Assembly: GCA_017881985.1 (NCBI GenBank)
Contig: JADGQH010000083.1
Span: 1-11,294, forward strand
Direction of reading: 5' to 3'
DNA from: Chloroflexota bacterium
GTDB lineage: Bacteria > Chloroflexota > Limnocylindria > Limnocylindrales > CSP1-4
DNA length: 11,294 nt
Every line of letters begins with the position of its first letter. The first letter of the stretch is position 1. Positions 1 to 6,972 of this stretch are shown here, in pieces. The translations under genes were made by a program, and so were the position numbers. Below the pieces are notes generated by a model, which saw only the letters and a program-made list of their open reading frames with translations, was not told where the DNA came from and did not search any database.

Positions 1-1308
1 GCCCGGCGCGTAGACGCTCGTCGGGTCCTTGACCATGAGGCCCTCGTTCCGGCGTTCGCGGGCAGCCGCGAAGACCGTCTCGAGCTCGTCGGCCGAGCCC
101 ACCTGGACGAGGCGCGAGAGCACGAAGCGGCCGGGCTCGGCATCGGCAAGGCGCAGCCCTTCCAGGCGTGCCCGGCGTTCCGCCAGCGGCAGTCCCATGA
201 GTGGCTCCACGTCGCCGTCGCGGGGACCCAGTGCGAGCGCGTCGAACGCGACGTACGCGACAGGCACCTCGTCCCGCAGCCCGGCGGAGGGCTCCTTGCG
301 ACCGAGCCGCCGCTGGAGCGCCAGGAACGGGAGGACGACGCCGTCCCGGTACGCGAGGAGCTCGCCGTCGAGGACCCCGTCCCAGTCGAGCCGCCTCGCG
401 GCCTCCACGACCTCCGGGAACTGCCCGCTCACGTCGTTGAGGTCGCGGCTGAACAGGCGTGCCTCCGGGCCACGCCGGTGGAGCTGGACGCGGATCCCGT
501 CGTACTTGTCCTCGGTCCAGACCACGGGTCCAAGGCGGGTCATGATCTCGGCGGCATCCTCTGCCGGCGACGCCAGCATGAAGCGAAGCGGCCGAAAGAG
601 GCGCAGGCGGGTCGTTCCCAGCCGATCCTCGCGGGCGAGCACCGCCGTCTCGCCGATGTCGCCGGTCAGCATGGCGGCATTCGAGACCGCCTGGGTCGAC
701 CGCCCGAACGCCTGCGCGATCGCGGCCTGGAGCAGCCCGTCGCGGAGGCCGATCCGGAGCTCGCCGGTCAGGATCTTGACCACGTACGTGGCGCTCAGCG
801 CGTCGCAGCGCCGGAGCAGCGACTCGAAGGCGGCCGATTTGGCGGCAGGGCCCCCGGCGGAGACGATCGCCGCGAACGCGGTCGCGACCTCGGGGATGGT
901 CGGGGACGCGGCGTCGGCCGCGCCCGGCTCGGGTTCGCCACGGAGATCCGGGCCAGCGGTGCCCGTGGGCTCCGGCGCGACGAGGGCGTGGCCGGGCGCG
1001 GCGGCCGGTGCCAGCGCGGCGAGGACGTCGCCGACGGCGAGGCCGAGATCGGAGTGCCGATCGTACGCGGCGGCAAGGGCCGCCCGATCCACTCCCGCGA
1101 CCCGCGCCACGGCGTCGCCGATCGTCGCCCACCCGAGGCCTGCGACCCGGGCATCGGACTCGGCGAACGCACGGCCGGTGAAGAAGACGACGGCGTCGCG
1201 GAGCGCCCCGGGCTCCACGTCGCGCAGGTAGTCCGCGAGGAGGCGGGTCTTCTCGGACGTCCGGGTCGTCGAGGCGATCCGCCCGGCAACCTGGCTCCAC
1301 CGGCGCAT
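1..1308 (-). CDS. lig: ATP-dependent DNA ligase, archaeal/LigB type (C-terminus beyond left edge)
   Basis: Seals nicks in duplex DNA through a ligase-AMP intermediate, acting in the cytoplasm in repair or replication. The 436 visible residues begin with an N-terminal helical DNA-binding region (about 1-240). It is interrupted by a Pro/Ala/Gly/Glu-rich linker at about 99-137 and contains the family stretch VVKILTGELRIGL at 177-189. The adenylation domain has the nucleotidyl-lysine motif EDKYDGIR (Lys268), then LDGELLAYRDG, VAYVAFDAL and the late motif EGLMVK (422-427). The reading frame is open through the window edge at DPTSVYAPG, so the last adenylation motif (usually KLK) and the OB-fold lie outside. 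Relatives are about 500-600 residues, so some 100 or more are missing. The ATG at 1308 is the natural start and has no Shine-Dalgarno sequence; a -10-like TACCAT sits 7 nt upstream, suggesting a leaderless mRNA. The neighbour is divergent, and no Ku or other end-joining gene is seen here. Identification is secure; whether its role is repair or replication is not. Confidence 0.95.
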   Translation of the reverse strand, partial: MRRWSQVAGRIASTTRTSEKTRLLADYLRDVEPGALRDAVVFFTGRAFAESDARVAGLGWATIGDAVARVAGVDRAALAAAYDRHSDLGLAVGDVLAALAPAAAPGHALVAPEPTGTAGPDLRGEPEPGAADAASPTIPEVATAFAAIVSAGGPAAKSAAFESLLRRCDALSATYVVKILTGELRIGLRDGLLQAAIAQAFGRSTQAVSNAAMLTGDIGETAVLAREDRLGTTRLRLFRPLRFMLASPAEDAAEIMTRLGPVVWTEDKYDGIRVQLHRRGPEARLFSRDLNDVSGQFPEVVEAARRLDWDGVLDGELLAYRDGVVLPFLALQRRLGRKEPSAGLRDEVPVAYVAFDALALGPRDGDVEPLMGLPLAERRARLEGLRLADAEPGRFVLSRLVQVGSADELETVFAAARERRNEGLMVKDPTSVYAPG

Positions 1309-1334
1309 GGGCGGGATGGTATACGCTCGCAGGC
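1309..1334. promoter_or_regulatory. Divergent overlapping -10 boxes for ligase and acetyltransferase
   Basis: Only 26 bp separate the two opposite start codons. The palindrome GTATAC (1319-1324) sits in the middle. On the plus strand TACGCT (1322-1327) lies 7 nt before the ATG at 1335. On the minus strand TACCAT (1321 down to 1316) lies 7 nt before the ATG at 1308. Both fit the TANNNT form of a housekeeping -10 box at the distance expected for transcripts starting at the A of the ATG. Neither gene has a ribosome binding site. The two hexamers share bases, so the promoters probably exclude each other. The -35 regions would lie inside the opposite coding sequences and are not obvious. This is inferred from motif spacing. 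Confidence 0.5.
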
Positions 1335-1937
1335 ATGCGAGCCCGCAGCTGGTTTCCCGCCGCGATCCCCGGCCGGACGGTCGTGCTGCGGCCGCACACG
1401 GCCCGCAACCTGCCGGCGTTCAAGCGCTGGTACGGCGACCCGGAGGTCGCCCGGCTGACCCGCTACCAGGAAGGCCCGATGCGGGCGGACGAGGTGGAGC
1501 GGTTCTTCGAGGCGCGCGTCGCCGGGGTCGGCTCGCTTGCGCTCGCCATCCACGTCGCGGGGTCGGACCGGCTGATCGGCACCTGCGCCTTCAGCCAGCT
1601 CGACGGGGACAACGGGTCGGCGCTGTTCCACATCACGATCGGCGAGCCCGATTGCTGGGGTCGCGGCTTCGGCTCGGAGGCGACGGCGCTCATGCTCGAG
1701 CACGCCTTCGGAGTCCTGGGCCTGCACCGCGTCTCACTCGCGGTCTTCGAGTACAACGAGCGCGCCATCCGGGCCTATCGACGGGTGGGCTTCACCGTGG
1801 AGGGCCGATCGCGCGAGGCGATCTGGCGCGGTGGCCGCTTCTGGGACGAGATCCAGATGAGCATCCTCGAGGACGAGTGGCGGGCGGCGCGCGAACGTGC
1901 CCTGGGGCTCGTGCCCGCCGAGGAGCCGGTCAGCTGA
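1335..1937 (+). CDS. GNAT family N-acetyltransferase, RimJ/RimL-like
   Basis: A 200-residue acetyl-CoA-dependent acetyltransferase of the GNAT fold, closest in pattern to the RimJ/RimL group that acetylates protein N-termini or small-molecule amines. The N-terminus (GRTVVLRPHTARNLPAFKRW) has the usual LRP strand and helix. The acetyl-CoA pyrophosphate-binding loop is WGRGFG (108-113) followed by SEA. The C-terminal motif B region is NERAIRAYRRVGF (141-153), followed by VEGRSREA and an arginine-rich strand, the classic RimJ/L ending. Length is normal for the family. The ATG at 1335 is chosen because the family N-terminus begins directly after it; there is no Shine-Dalgarno sequence, only a -10-like box 7 nt upstream. 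It is divergent from the DNA ligase and followed after 28 bp by a small unknown gene in the same direction. The substrate cannot be told from sequence. Confidence 0.92.
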   Translation: MRARSWFPAAIPGRTVVLRPHTARNLPAFKRWYGDPEVARLTRYQEGPMRADEVERFFEARVAGVGSLALAIHVAGSDRLIGTCAFSQLDGDNGSALFHITIGEPDCWGRGFGSEATALMLEHAFGVLGLHRVSLAVFEYNERAIRAYRRVGFTVEGRSREAIWRGGRFWDEIQMSILEDEWRAARERALGLVPAEEPVS

Positions 1938-1965
1938 GCCACGGGCGCCGCCACCGGGGAGGGCG

Positions 1966-2256
1966 ATGACGATGGGGAGCACCGGAGCGGCCGCGGACGC
2001 AGCGCGTCACGCGTTCGCAGACCAGGCCGCGGCCACGGGTCACGCCGTGGACAATGCGCGCGCCGCCGCGGATGGCCTGGAGGCCGCCTTCGCGACCGGC
2101 GTCCTGCAGCGCACGCCGGCGCTCGACACGATGCTCCGCGACCTCGCGGCCGCGCTGGAGGCGGACACGGAGGCCGGCGAGCGGCTGGGCGGGAAGTCCG
2201 CCGAGGCGGCCCGGTTCATCCTCCGGGCAATCGGCCGCGAGCTGGCCAACGCATGA
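1966..2256 (+). CDS. Hypothetical 96-residue alanine-rich helical protein
   Basis: I do not recognise this protein. The start is ATG at 1966, preceded by a purine-rich GGGGAGGG Shine-Dalgarno-like stretch, so unlike its upstream neighbour it should be translated from a leader. An in-frame second ATG two codons later (Met3) is an alternative. The product is about one-third alanine with interspersed Glu, Asp and Arg and no proline except near residue 51. It has no cysteine, signal peptide or membrane span, and should form two or three amphipathic helices, perhaps a small helical bundle or partner protein. Codons keep the high G/C third position typical of the window, which supports real coding. 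It lies 28 bp after the acetyltransferase and probably shares its transcript. Function is unknown. Confidence 0.65.
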   Translation: MTMGSTGAAADAARHAFADQAAATGHAVDNARAAADGLEAAFATGVLQRTPALDTMLRDLAAALEADTEAGERLGGKSAEAARFILRAIGRELANA

Positions 2257-2265
2257 CCGGACCCC

Positions 2266-2289
2266 GTTCCTGCGGAACCGGCCGGTTCC
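2266..2289. repeat. Perfect 16-bp palindrome with an extra half-site upstream of the LLM/OpuC operon
   Basis: GGAACCGGCCGGTTCC (2274-2289) is a perfect palindrome, preceded 3 nt upstream by a further inverted half-site GTTCC (2266-2270). The element fills the middle of the 58-bp gap between the small unknown gene and the LLM oxidoreductase, ending 25 bp before the latter's ATG. It could be an operator for a dimeric repressor of the downstream operon. As RNA it could fold as a hairpin, but there is no spacer loop and no T-run, so an intrinsic terminator is less likely. No clear -35/-10 pair is visible in the gap. Confidence 0.5.
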
Positions 2290-2314
2290 CGATCACGAGA
2301 CTGGAGTTGCAGCG

Positions 2315-3271
2315 ATGACCGACCTTCGCCTCGGGATCAACCTCTGGAGTCAGGCCGCCACCTGGCCGGAAGTCCTCGCGGCCGCGCGCCGCGTCGACGC
2401 GCTCGGCTACGACTCGCTCTGGACCTGGGATCACCTCTACGCGATCTTCGGCGACCCGTACCAGCCCATCTTCGAGGGTCCGGGCATGCTCCCGGCGTGG
2501 GCGATGGCGACCGAGCGTGTCCGGCTGGGCCTGATGGTCGGCGCGAACACGTTCCGCAACCCGGGCCTCGTCGCGAAGCAGGTCGCGACGCTCGATCACG
2601 TCTCCGGGGGCCGCGCGATCCTCGGGCTCGGGGGCGCCTGGATGGAGCCCGAGCACACGGCGCATGGGATCCCGTTCGGAACCGGCCCTGGGCAGCGGCT
2701 CGACTGGCTCGACGAAGCGGTCGCGGCGATCCGGGCCCTTCTCGACGGCGGGACGGTGACGTCCCCCGAGGGCGGCCGCTATGCGTTCCGGGAGCTCCGC
2801 CACGCGCCGCTCCCGGTGCAGGAGCACCTCCCGATCCTGATCGGCGGAAACGGCCGCACGAAGACGCTCAGGACCATCGCCAGGTACGCCGACATGTGGA
2901 ACGGCTTCGGGACGCCCGACGAGGTCCGCGAGCTCGACGGGGTGCTCCGCGCGCACTGCGCCAGTGTCGGACGGGATGAGCGCGAGGTGGAGCGGACGGC
3001 CAACCTGTGGATCTCGATCCGCGACACCGAGGCGGCCGCGCGCGACGCCTGGGCTGCCTGGATGGAGCACAACCGGACCCCGCTCGAGGACTCGCTCGAG
3101 CCGTCGCGCCCGCTCCTCGGCCCGCCCGGGGCGATCGCGGCGCGGCTGCGCGAATACGTCGACGCCGGCTTCTCGACGGTCATCGTCGAGGTCCCCGCCC
3201 CCTACGACGTCGAGACGCTGGAACGGTTGATCGGCGAGGTGAAGCCGCTCGTCGACGCCGGCCGCGCCTGA
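2315..3271 (+). CDS. LLM class flavin/F420-dependent oxidoreductase
   Basis: A 318-residue luciferase-like monooxygenase superfamily protein (TIM barrel) that would use reduced F420 or FMN in hydride transfer or oxygenation in the cytoplasm. It opens with LRLGINLWSQAATWPEVL, then GYDSLWTWDHL (31-41). The family signature region spans about 82-109, with NPGLVAKQVATLDHVSGGR running into an ILGLGGAW loop. PILIGGNGRTKTLRTIARYAD follows at about 173-192. This matches the F420-type LLM subgroup better than bacterial luciferase, but the cofactor cannot be proved from sequence. The ATG at 2315 is chosen because GGAG lies 8 nt upstream and the homologous N-terminus begins there. The stop is 9 bp before the OpuC-type ATPase start, so the two genes are very likely co-transcribed. 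That raises the possibility that it acts on a compound handled by the transporter. Substrate unknown. Confidence 0.9.
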   Translation: MTDLRLGINLWSQAATWPEVLAAARRVDALGYDSLWTWDHLYAIFGDPYQPIFEGPGMLPAWAMATERVRLGLMVGANTFRNPGLVAKQVATLDHVSGGRAILGLGGAWMEPEHTAHGIPFGTGPGQRLDWLDEAVAAIRALLDGGTVTSPEGGRYAFRELRHAPLPVQEHLPILIGGNGRTKTLRTIARYADMWNGFGTPDEVRELDGVLRAHCASVGRDEREVERTANLWISIRDTEAAARDAWAAWMEHNRTPLEDSLEPSRPLLGPPGAIAARLREYVDAGFSTVIVEVPAPYDVETLERLIGEVKPLVDAGRA

Positions 3272-3280
3272 CGCCCGCGA

Positions 3281-4504
3281 ATGCCGGACCAGGCTGCCCG
3301 TGGGGCCGCGATCGTCGAGTACCAGCACGTCTCGAAGAGCTACGCAACGGCCAGGGCTGCACGCGGCGCGCCCGGCGCCGTCAACGACCTTTCGCTGACC
3401 GTCCCGGCCGGCAAGATCTGCGTGCTCGTGGGGCCGTCGGGCTGTGGCAAGACCACCAGCCTCAAGATGGTCAACCGGCTCATCGAGCCGACGAGCGGTC
3501 GCATCCTGATCGACGGCGCCGACATTGCCGGCCGCGACGCCACGGAGCTCCGGCGCGAGATCGGCTACGTGATCCAGCAGGTCGGCCTCTTCCCGCACCA
3601 GACGATCGGGGCCAACGTCGCGGTCGTGCCGCGCCTGCTCGGCTGGCCTGCGGCTCGCCAGCGCGAGCGCGCCGAGGAGCTGCTGGCACTCGTCGGGCTC
3701 GACCCTGCGCTCTACCGCGACCGCTACCCGGCCCAGCTCTCGGGCGGCGAGCGGCAGCGCGTGGGCGTGGCCCGTGCGCTCGCAGCCGACCCGCCGTTGA
3801 TGCTCATGGACGAGCCGTTCGGAGCCGTTGACCCGATCGTCCGCGAGCGGCTCCAGAACGAATTCCTGCGCCTGCAGGCCGAGCTGGCGAAGACGATCCT
3901 GTTCGTCACCCACGACATCGACGAGGCGATCAAGATGGGCGACCTCGTCGCGGTCATGCAGGTCGGCGGGCACCTGGAGCAGTTCGCACCCCCGGCGGAG
4001 ATCCTCGCGGCCCCCGCGTCGGAGTTCGTGGCCGACTTCGTGGGCGCCGATCGCGGCCTGAAGCGCCTCTCGCTGACGCGGGTGAGCGAGCTCGCGCTCC
4101 ACCCGGTGGTGACCGCCCGGGTCGGCGACCCGGCGGAGGGCGCACGGGCCCGGACGCTCGCGGACCCGTTCCCGTACCTCCTCCTGCTCGACGCGTCGGA
4201 CCGCCCGATCGGCTGGATCAGCCAGGGCCACATCCCGGCCACGGGCGCGCTCGCGGCGTCGCTCGCGACGCCGATGTCGCCGCTGCTCGATCGCCGGACC
4301 ACGCTGAAGGACGCGCTCTCGATGATGCTGGACGCGGACGTCCAGACAGGGATCGTCGTGGACCGGACGGGCCGTCTCCGGGGCGTGCTCACCGTGGAGG
4401 CGATCGCGGCCGCGCTCCGCCCGAGCGCCGATCCCGAGGTCATCGCCTCCGCCACGGCCGCCGGCGGCGCATCCGCAGCTCCCCAGTCGGGCGCCGACGC
4501 GTGA
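3281..4504 (+). CDS. opuCA: Osmoprotectant (betaine/choline type) ABC transporter ATP-binding protein with CBS-like tail
   Basis: The 407-residue ATPase that powers uptake of quaternary-amine osmolytes such as glycine betaine, carnitine or choline, bound to two permeases on the inner face of the membrane. Visible motifs are Walker A GPSGCGKT (51-58), Q-loop IGYVIQQVGLFPH (94-106), signature LSGGERQR (153-160), Walker B LMLMDEPFGAVD (173-184) and H-loop THD (210-212). The OpuCA-typical GADRGLKRLSL follows near 265-275. A degenerate CBS-pair region fills roughly 280-390. In OpuA-type importers this region senses ionic strength together with an acidic tail, but here the tail is Ala/Ser/Gly-rich and not strongly acidic. 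The ATG at 3281 is the only sensible start. No Shine-Dalgarno sequence is seen, so translation is probably coupled to the LLM gene ending 9 bp before. The first permease starts 19 bp after the stop. The exact substrate is inferred from family only. Confidence 0.93.
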   Translation: MPDQAARGAAIVEYQHVSKSYATARAARGAPGAVNDLSLTVPAGKICVLVGPSGCGKTTSLKMVNRLIEPTSGRILIDGADIAGRDATELRREIGYVIQQVGLFPHQTIGANVAVVPRLLGWPAARQRERAEELLALVGLDPALYRDRYPAQLSGGERQRVGVARALAADPPLMLMDEPFGAVDPIVRERLQNEFLRLQAELAKTILFVTHDIDEAIKMGDLVAVMQVGGHLEQFAPPAEILAAPASEFVADFVGADRGLKRLSLTRVSELALHPVVTARVGDPAEGARARTLADPFPYLLLLDASDRPIGWISQGHIPATGALAASLATPMSPLLDRRTTLKDALSMMLDADVQTGIVVDRTGRLRGVLTVEAIAAALRPSADPEVIASATAAGGASAAPQSGADA

Positions 4505-4523
4505 GCGGCCGGCCGCGCGCGGG

Positions 4524-5186
4524 ATGATCGACTGGGGCTGGCTGGCCGGCCACCTCGACGCGATCGCCTACCGGACATGGCAGCACGTCTACCTGGCGGC
4601 GCTGGGGGTCGGGATCGGGTTCGCGATCTCGTTCGTCCTCGCCCTCGTCGCGGCCAGGTATCGCATCCTCTACCCGCCGATCAGCGCGCTGGCCGGCATC
4701 CTCTTCACGATCCCGAGCCTGGCCCTCTTCGCCGCCCTCATCTCGATCACCGGGTTCTCCGTCGTGACCGCCGAGGTTCCCCTCGTCCTGTACACCCTCG
4801 TGATCCTGGTTCGGAACATCGTGGCCGGTCTCGACGCCGTCCCGGTCGACGTGGTCGAGGCCGCGGACGGCATGGGCCATTCCCGCCGCCAGCGGCTCTG
4901 GCGCGTGGAGCTGCCGCTGGCGCTCCCGCTGATCGTCGCCGGCCTCCGGCTTGCGACCGTCTCGACGATCGGCCTCGTCACGATCACGGGAACGATCAGC
5001 GACGCGTACGGCGGCCTGGGCTACTTCATCCTCGACGGCTACCACCGGGGCAACTTCCTGACCGAGATGTATGCCGGGGCGGTCCCCTCGATCCTCCTCG
5101 CGCTGGTCGCGGACCTCCTCTTCGTCCGGGCGCAGCGACGCGTCACCCCGTGGGCCCGGGCGCGAGCGACCGAGGCAGCCGCATGA
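4524..5186 (+). CDS. opuCB: Osmoprotectant ABC transporter permease (first)
   Basis: A 220-residue inner-membrane subunit of the BPD_transp_1 (MetI-like) superfamily, forming half of the transport channel. The N-terminal LDAIAYRTWQHVYLAALG (11-28) is typical of the OpuCB/YehY group. Hydrophobic spans occur near 22-44, 53-76, 84-103, 132-157 and 184-202. The cytoplasmic EAA coupling loop begins EAADGMGHSRRQRLW at 112 and ends VELPLALP at 128-135, and would dock on the ATPase. The conserved GGLGYFILDGYHRGNF stretch follows. Length is typical for the family. The last codons overlap the next permease start by ATGA, showing translational coupling. The C-terminal tail is Arg/Ala-rich. The symbol is by family and position, as two similar permeases are present. 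Confidence 0.92.
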   Translation: MIDWGWLAGHLDAIAYRTWQHVYLAALGVGIGFAISFVLALVAARYRILYPPISALAGILFTIPSLALFAALISITGFSVVTAEVPLVLYTLVILVRNIVAGLDAVPVDVVEAADGMGHSRRQRLWRVELPLALPLIVAGLRLATVSTIGLVTITGTISDAYGGLGYFILDGYHRGNFLTEMYAGAVPSILLALVADLLFVRAQRRVTPWARARATEAAA

Positions 5187-5920
5187 ACCTCGTGACGGAG
5201 ACCGCGGCCTGGCTGACGAATCCCGCCCAGTGGGCCGGCCAGAGCGGGATCCCGAACCGGCTCCTCGAGCACGTGCTGATCGCGAGCATCTCGCTCGGGA
5301 TCGCGCTCCTTCTCGCGCTGCCGGCGGGCCTGGCGATCGGCCACACGGGCCGGGGAGCCGCCGTGGCGGCGGGCGTGGCGAACCTCGGGCGCTCCCTGCC
5401 GTCGCTGGCCGTCATCGCGATCGCGATCCCGGTCACGGTGCTCGTCGACCCGGTGCTCGGCGGGACAGTCCTGCCGACGCTGGTGGCCATGGTCGTGCTC
5501 GCGATCCCGCCGATCCTCGTGAACGCCTATACCGGGATCGCCGAGGTGGACCGGGATCTCGTCGAGGCCGGCCGCGGCATGGGGATGCGCGAGCGCGAGA
5601 TCCTCGCGGGGATCGAGCTGCCGGTGGCGCTCCCCGTCGTGCTCGGCGGCGTCCGGTCCGCGGCGGTCCAGATCGTGGCGACGGCGACCCTCGGCGCAAT
5701 CTTCGGCAGCGGCGGGCTGGGACGCTTCCTCGTCGACGGGATCGCCCAGAACGACGACGGCCAGGTCTTCGGCGGCGTGGTCCTCGTGGCGGGGCTCGCG
5801 ATCGCCACCGAGGTCGCGGTGGGGCTGCTCGAACGCCTCGCCAGGTCGCCGGGGCTGCGCGCCCCCGGGGCCCGGCCCGCGACCGAGTTGGCTCCGCCCT
5901 CACCGTTGCGCGGCGCGTAA
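5183..5920 (+). CDS. opuCD: Osmoprotectant ABC transporter permease (second)
   Basis: The second permease half, 245 residues, same superfamily as its upstream neighbour but diverged. It begins with a short soluble segment (WLTNPAQWAGQSGIPNRLLEH, about 10-30), followed by hydrophobic spans near 31-53, 58-85, 94-116, 145-172 and 196-216. The EAA loop starts EAGRGMGMREREILAG at 128 and ends IELPVALP at 144-151; GSGGLGRFLVDG follows at 175-186. The ATG at 5183 overlaps the preceding TGA (ATGA), so it is translated by reinitiation. The C-terminal 25 residues are Pro/Ala-rich and probably disordered. About 115 bp follow before the binding-protein gene, containing a short GC hairpin (5923-5938) and the promoter of that gene. 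Two non-identical permeases imply a heterodimeric channel. Confidence 0.92.
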   Translation: MNLVTETAAWLTNPAQWAGQSGIPNRLLEHVLIASISLGIALLLALPAGLAIGHTGRGAAVAAGVANLGRSLPSLAVIAIAIPVTVLVDPVLGGTVLPTLVAMVVLAIPPILVNAYTGIAEVDRDLVEAGRGMGMREREILAGIELPVALPVVLGGVRSAAVQIVATATLGAIFGSGGLGRFLVDGIAQNDDGQVFGGVVLVAGLAIATEVAVGLLERLARSPGLRAPGARPATELAPPSPLRGA

Positions 5921-5970
5921 CGCCGGGCGGCCCCCCGGAGACCGAATCGGAGCGTTCGGGCGGGAGCCGA

Positions 5971-5976
5971 TATAGT
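5971..5976 (+). promoter_or_regulatory. -10 box for the substrate-binding protein gene
   Basis: TATAGT is preceded by GA (GATATAGT) and is one of the few AT-rich islands in this GC-rich DNA. A transcript would start near 5983, giving a leader of about 50 nt before the ATG at 6036. No good -35 hexamer lies at 16-18 bp. An imperfectly spaced inverted repeat, CCGAA (5942-5946) / TTCGG (5955-5959), lies just upstream and could be an activator or repressor site. An internal promoter here would let the binding protein be made in excess over the membrane subunits, a common arrangement. Confidence 0.5.
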
Positions 5977-6035
5977 CTGCCGACCCGATGCGGCCTGACC
6001 CAGGCCAGACACGGGCAACAGCAAGGAGGCGACCC

Positions 6036-6944
6036 ATGCGGTTCACCCGCGTGCTCGCCCTCGGGGCGTCGGCACTGGTGCTTCTCAGCGCCTGCTCGAC
6101 GGGTGGGGGCAGCAAGCCGACCGTGAAGGTCGGATCGGACGGCTTCTACGAAGCCAAGCTCATGGCCGAGATCTATTCGCAGGCCCTCGAGGCCGGCGGC
6201 TACACGGTCGATCGAACCGGCATCGGGATCGGAGCCCGCAAGGTCTCCGCCCCGGCGCTCGAGAGCGGCCAGATCGACCTCAAGCCCGAGTACATCGGGA
6301 GCGGCCTGGCGTTCTACGAGCCGGGCAAGCAGACGGGCGACCCGGCCGCCAACGCGACGGCCCTCCAGGCGGTCCTGACGACGAAGGGCGGCGGGATCAC
6401 GGTCCTGACCTACTCCCCTGCCGCCGATCAGAACGCGTTCGTGGTCCGCAAGGACACCGCCACCCAGCTCAACCTGGCGAAGCTGAGCGATACCACCGCG
6501 GTGCAGGACCAGCTCAAGTGGGGCCTCGCGACCGACTGCAAGACGAACGCCGTCTGCGCGGCTGCCCTCAAGTCGGCCTATGGTCTCGACCCGAAGAACA
6601 TCACCCCGCTCGCCGCCTGCGACACGCCGATGGCGCAGGCCCTCGTCAACAAGACGATCGACGTGGCCGAGCTCTGCTCGACCCAGCCCGACATCGCCGT
6701 CAACGGCTTCGTCGTGCTCACCGATGACAAGCAGACGCAGCCGGCCGACAACCTCGCCCCGCTCGTGCGGAACGACCTCCTTGCCAAGGTGGACAAGACC
6801 TCGTTCGAGAAGATCCTCAACGACGTCTCGGCGAAGATGGACACGGCCACGCTGACCGACCTGGGCAAGCAGATCACGGTCGACAAGAAGGACATCGCCG
6901 CCGTGGCGAAGGCCTGGCTCCAGACCACGGGCCTCATCAAGTAG
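6036..6944 (+). CDS. opuCC: Osmoprotectant ABC transporter substrate-binding lipoprotein
   Basis: A 302-residue extracytoplasmic receptor of the OpuAC/ProX (YehZ/OsmF-like) family that delivers the osmolyte to the permeases. The signal peptide MRFTRVLALGASALVLLSAC ends in a lipobox, with Cys20 the lipidated residue. A Gly/Ser linker follows, then TVKVGSDGFYEAKLMAEIY (29-47) and the hinge-region motif DLKPEYIGSGLAFYEPG (81-97). The C-terminal lobe ends TDLGKQITVDKKDIAAVAKAWLQTTGLI, as usual in the family. Tyr38, Tyr86, Tyr94 and Tyr126 are candidates for the aromatic ligand box. Four further cysteines (168, 174, 195, 214) could form two disulfides. Start choice: AAGGAGG at 6023-6029 lies 6 nt before ATG 6036 and the signal peptide begins there. 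An in-frame ATG at 5988 would add 16 residues before the signal sequence and is less likely. A hairpin terminator follows. The ligand is not provable from sequence. Confidence 0.93.
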   Translation: MRFTRVLALGASALVLLSACSTGGGSKPTVKVGSDGFYEAKLMAEIYSQALEAGGYTVDRTGIGIGARKVSAPALESGQIDLKPEYIGSGLAFYEPGKQTGDPAANATALQAVLTTKGGGITVLTYSPAADQNAFVVRKDTATQLNLAKLSDTTAVQDQLKWGLATDCKTNAVCAAALKSAYGLDPKNITPLAACDTPMAQALVNKTIDVAELCSTQPDIAVNGFVVLTDDKQTQPADNLAPLVRNDLLAKVDKTSFEKILNDVSAKMDTATLTDLGKQITVDKKDIAAVAKAWLQTTGLIK

Positions 6945-6972
6945 GCAATCGGCGCGAGCCGTTTCGTAACCG

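Noticed and set aside
29..1231. 400-codon plus-strand open frame over the ligase
   Set aside because: Ser/Arg/Ala-rich noise; the minus strand encodes a ligase with all expected motifs in the same interval.
2216..4231. 671-codon open frame on the minus strand opposite the LLM and ATPase genes
   Set aside because: It is antisense to two clearly recognised proteins and its translation is Arg/Asp/Glu/His-rich with no domain; this is the usual artefact of G/C at third codon positions.
5923..5938. Short hairpin CCGGG/CCCGG after the second permease as a terminator
   Set aside because: Only 5 bp of stem and no T-run; at this GC content such stems are expected by chance. It could at most slow transcription before the binding-protein gene.
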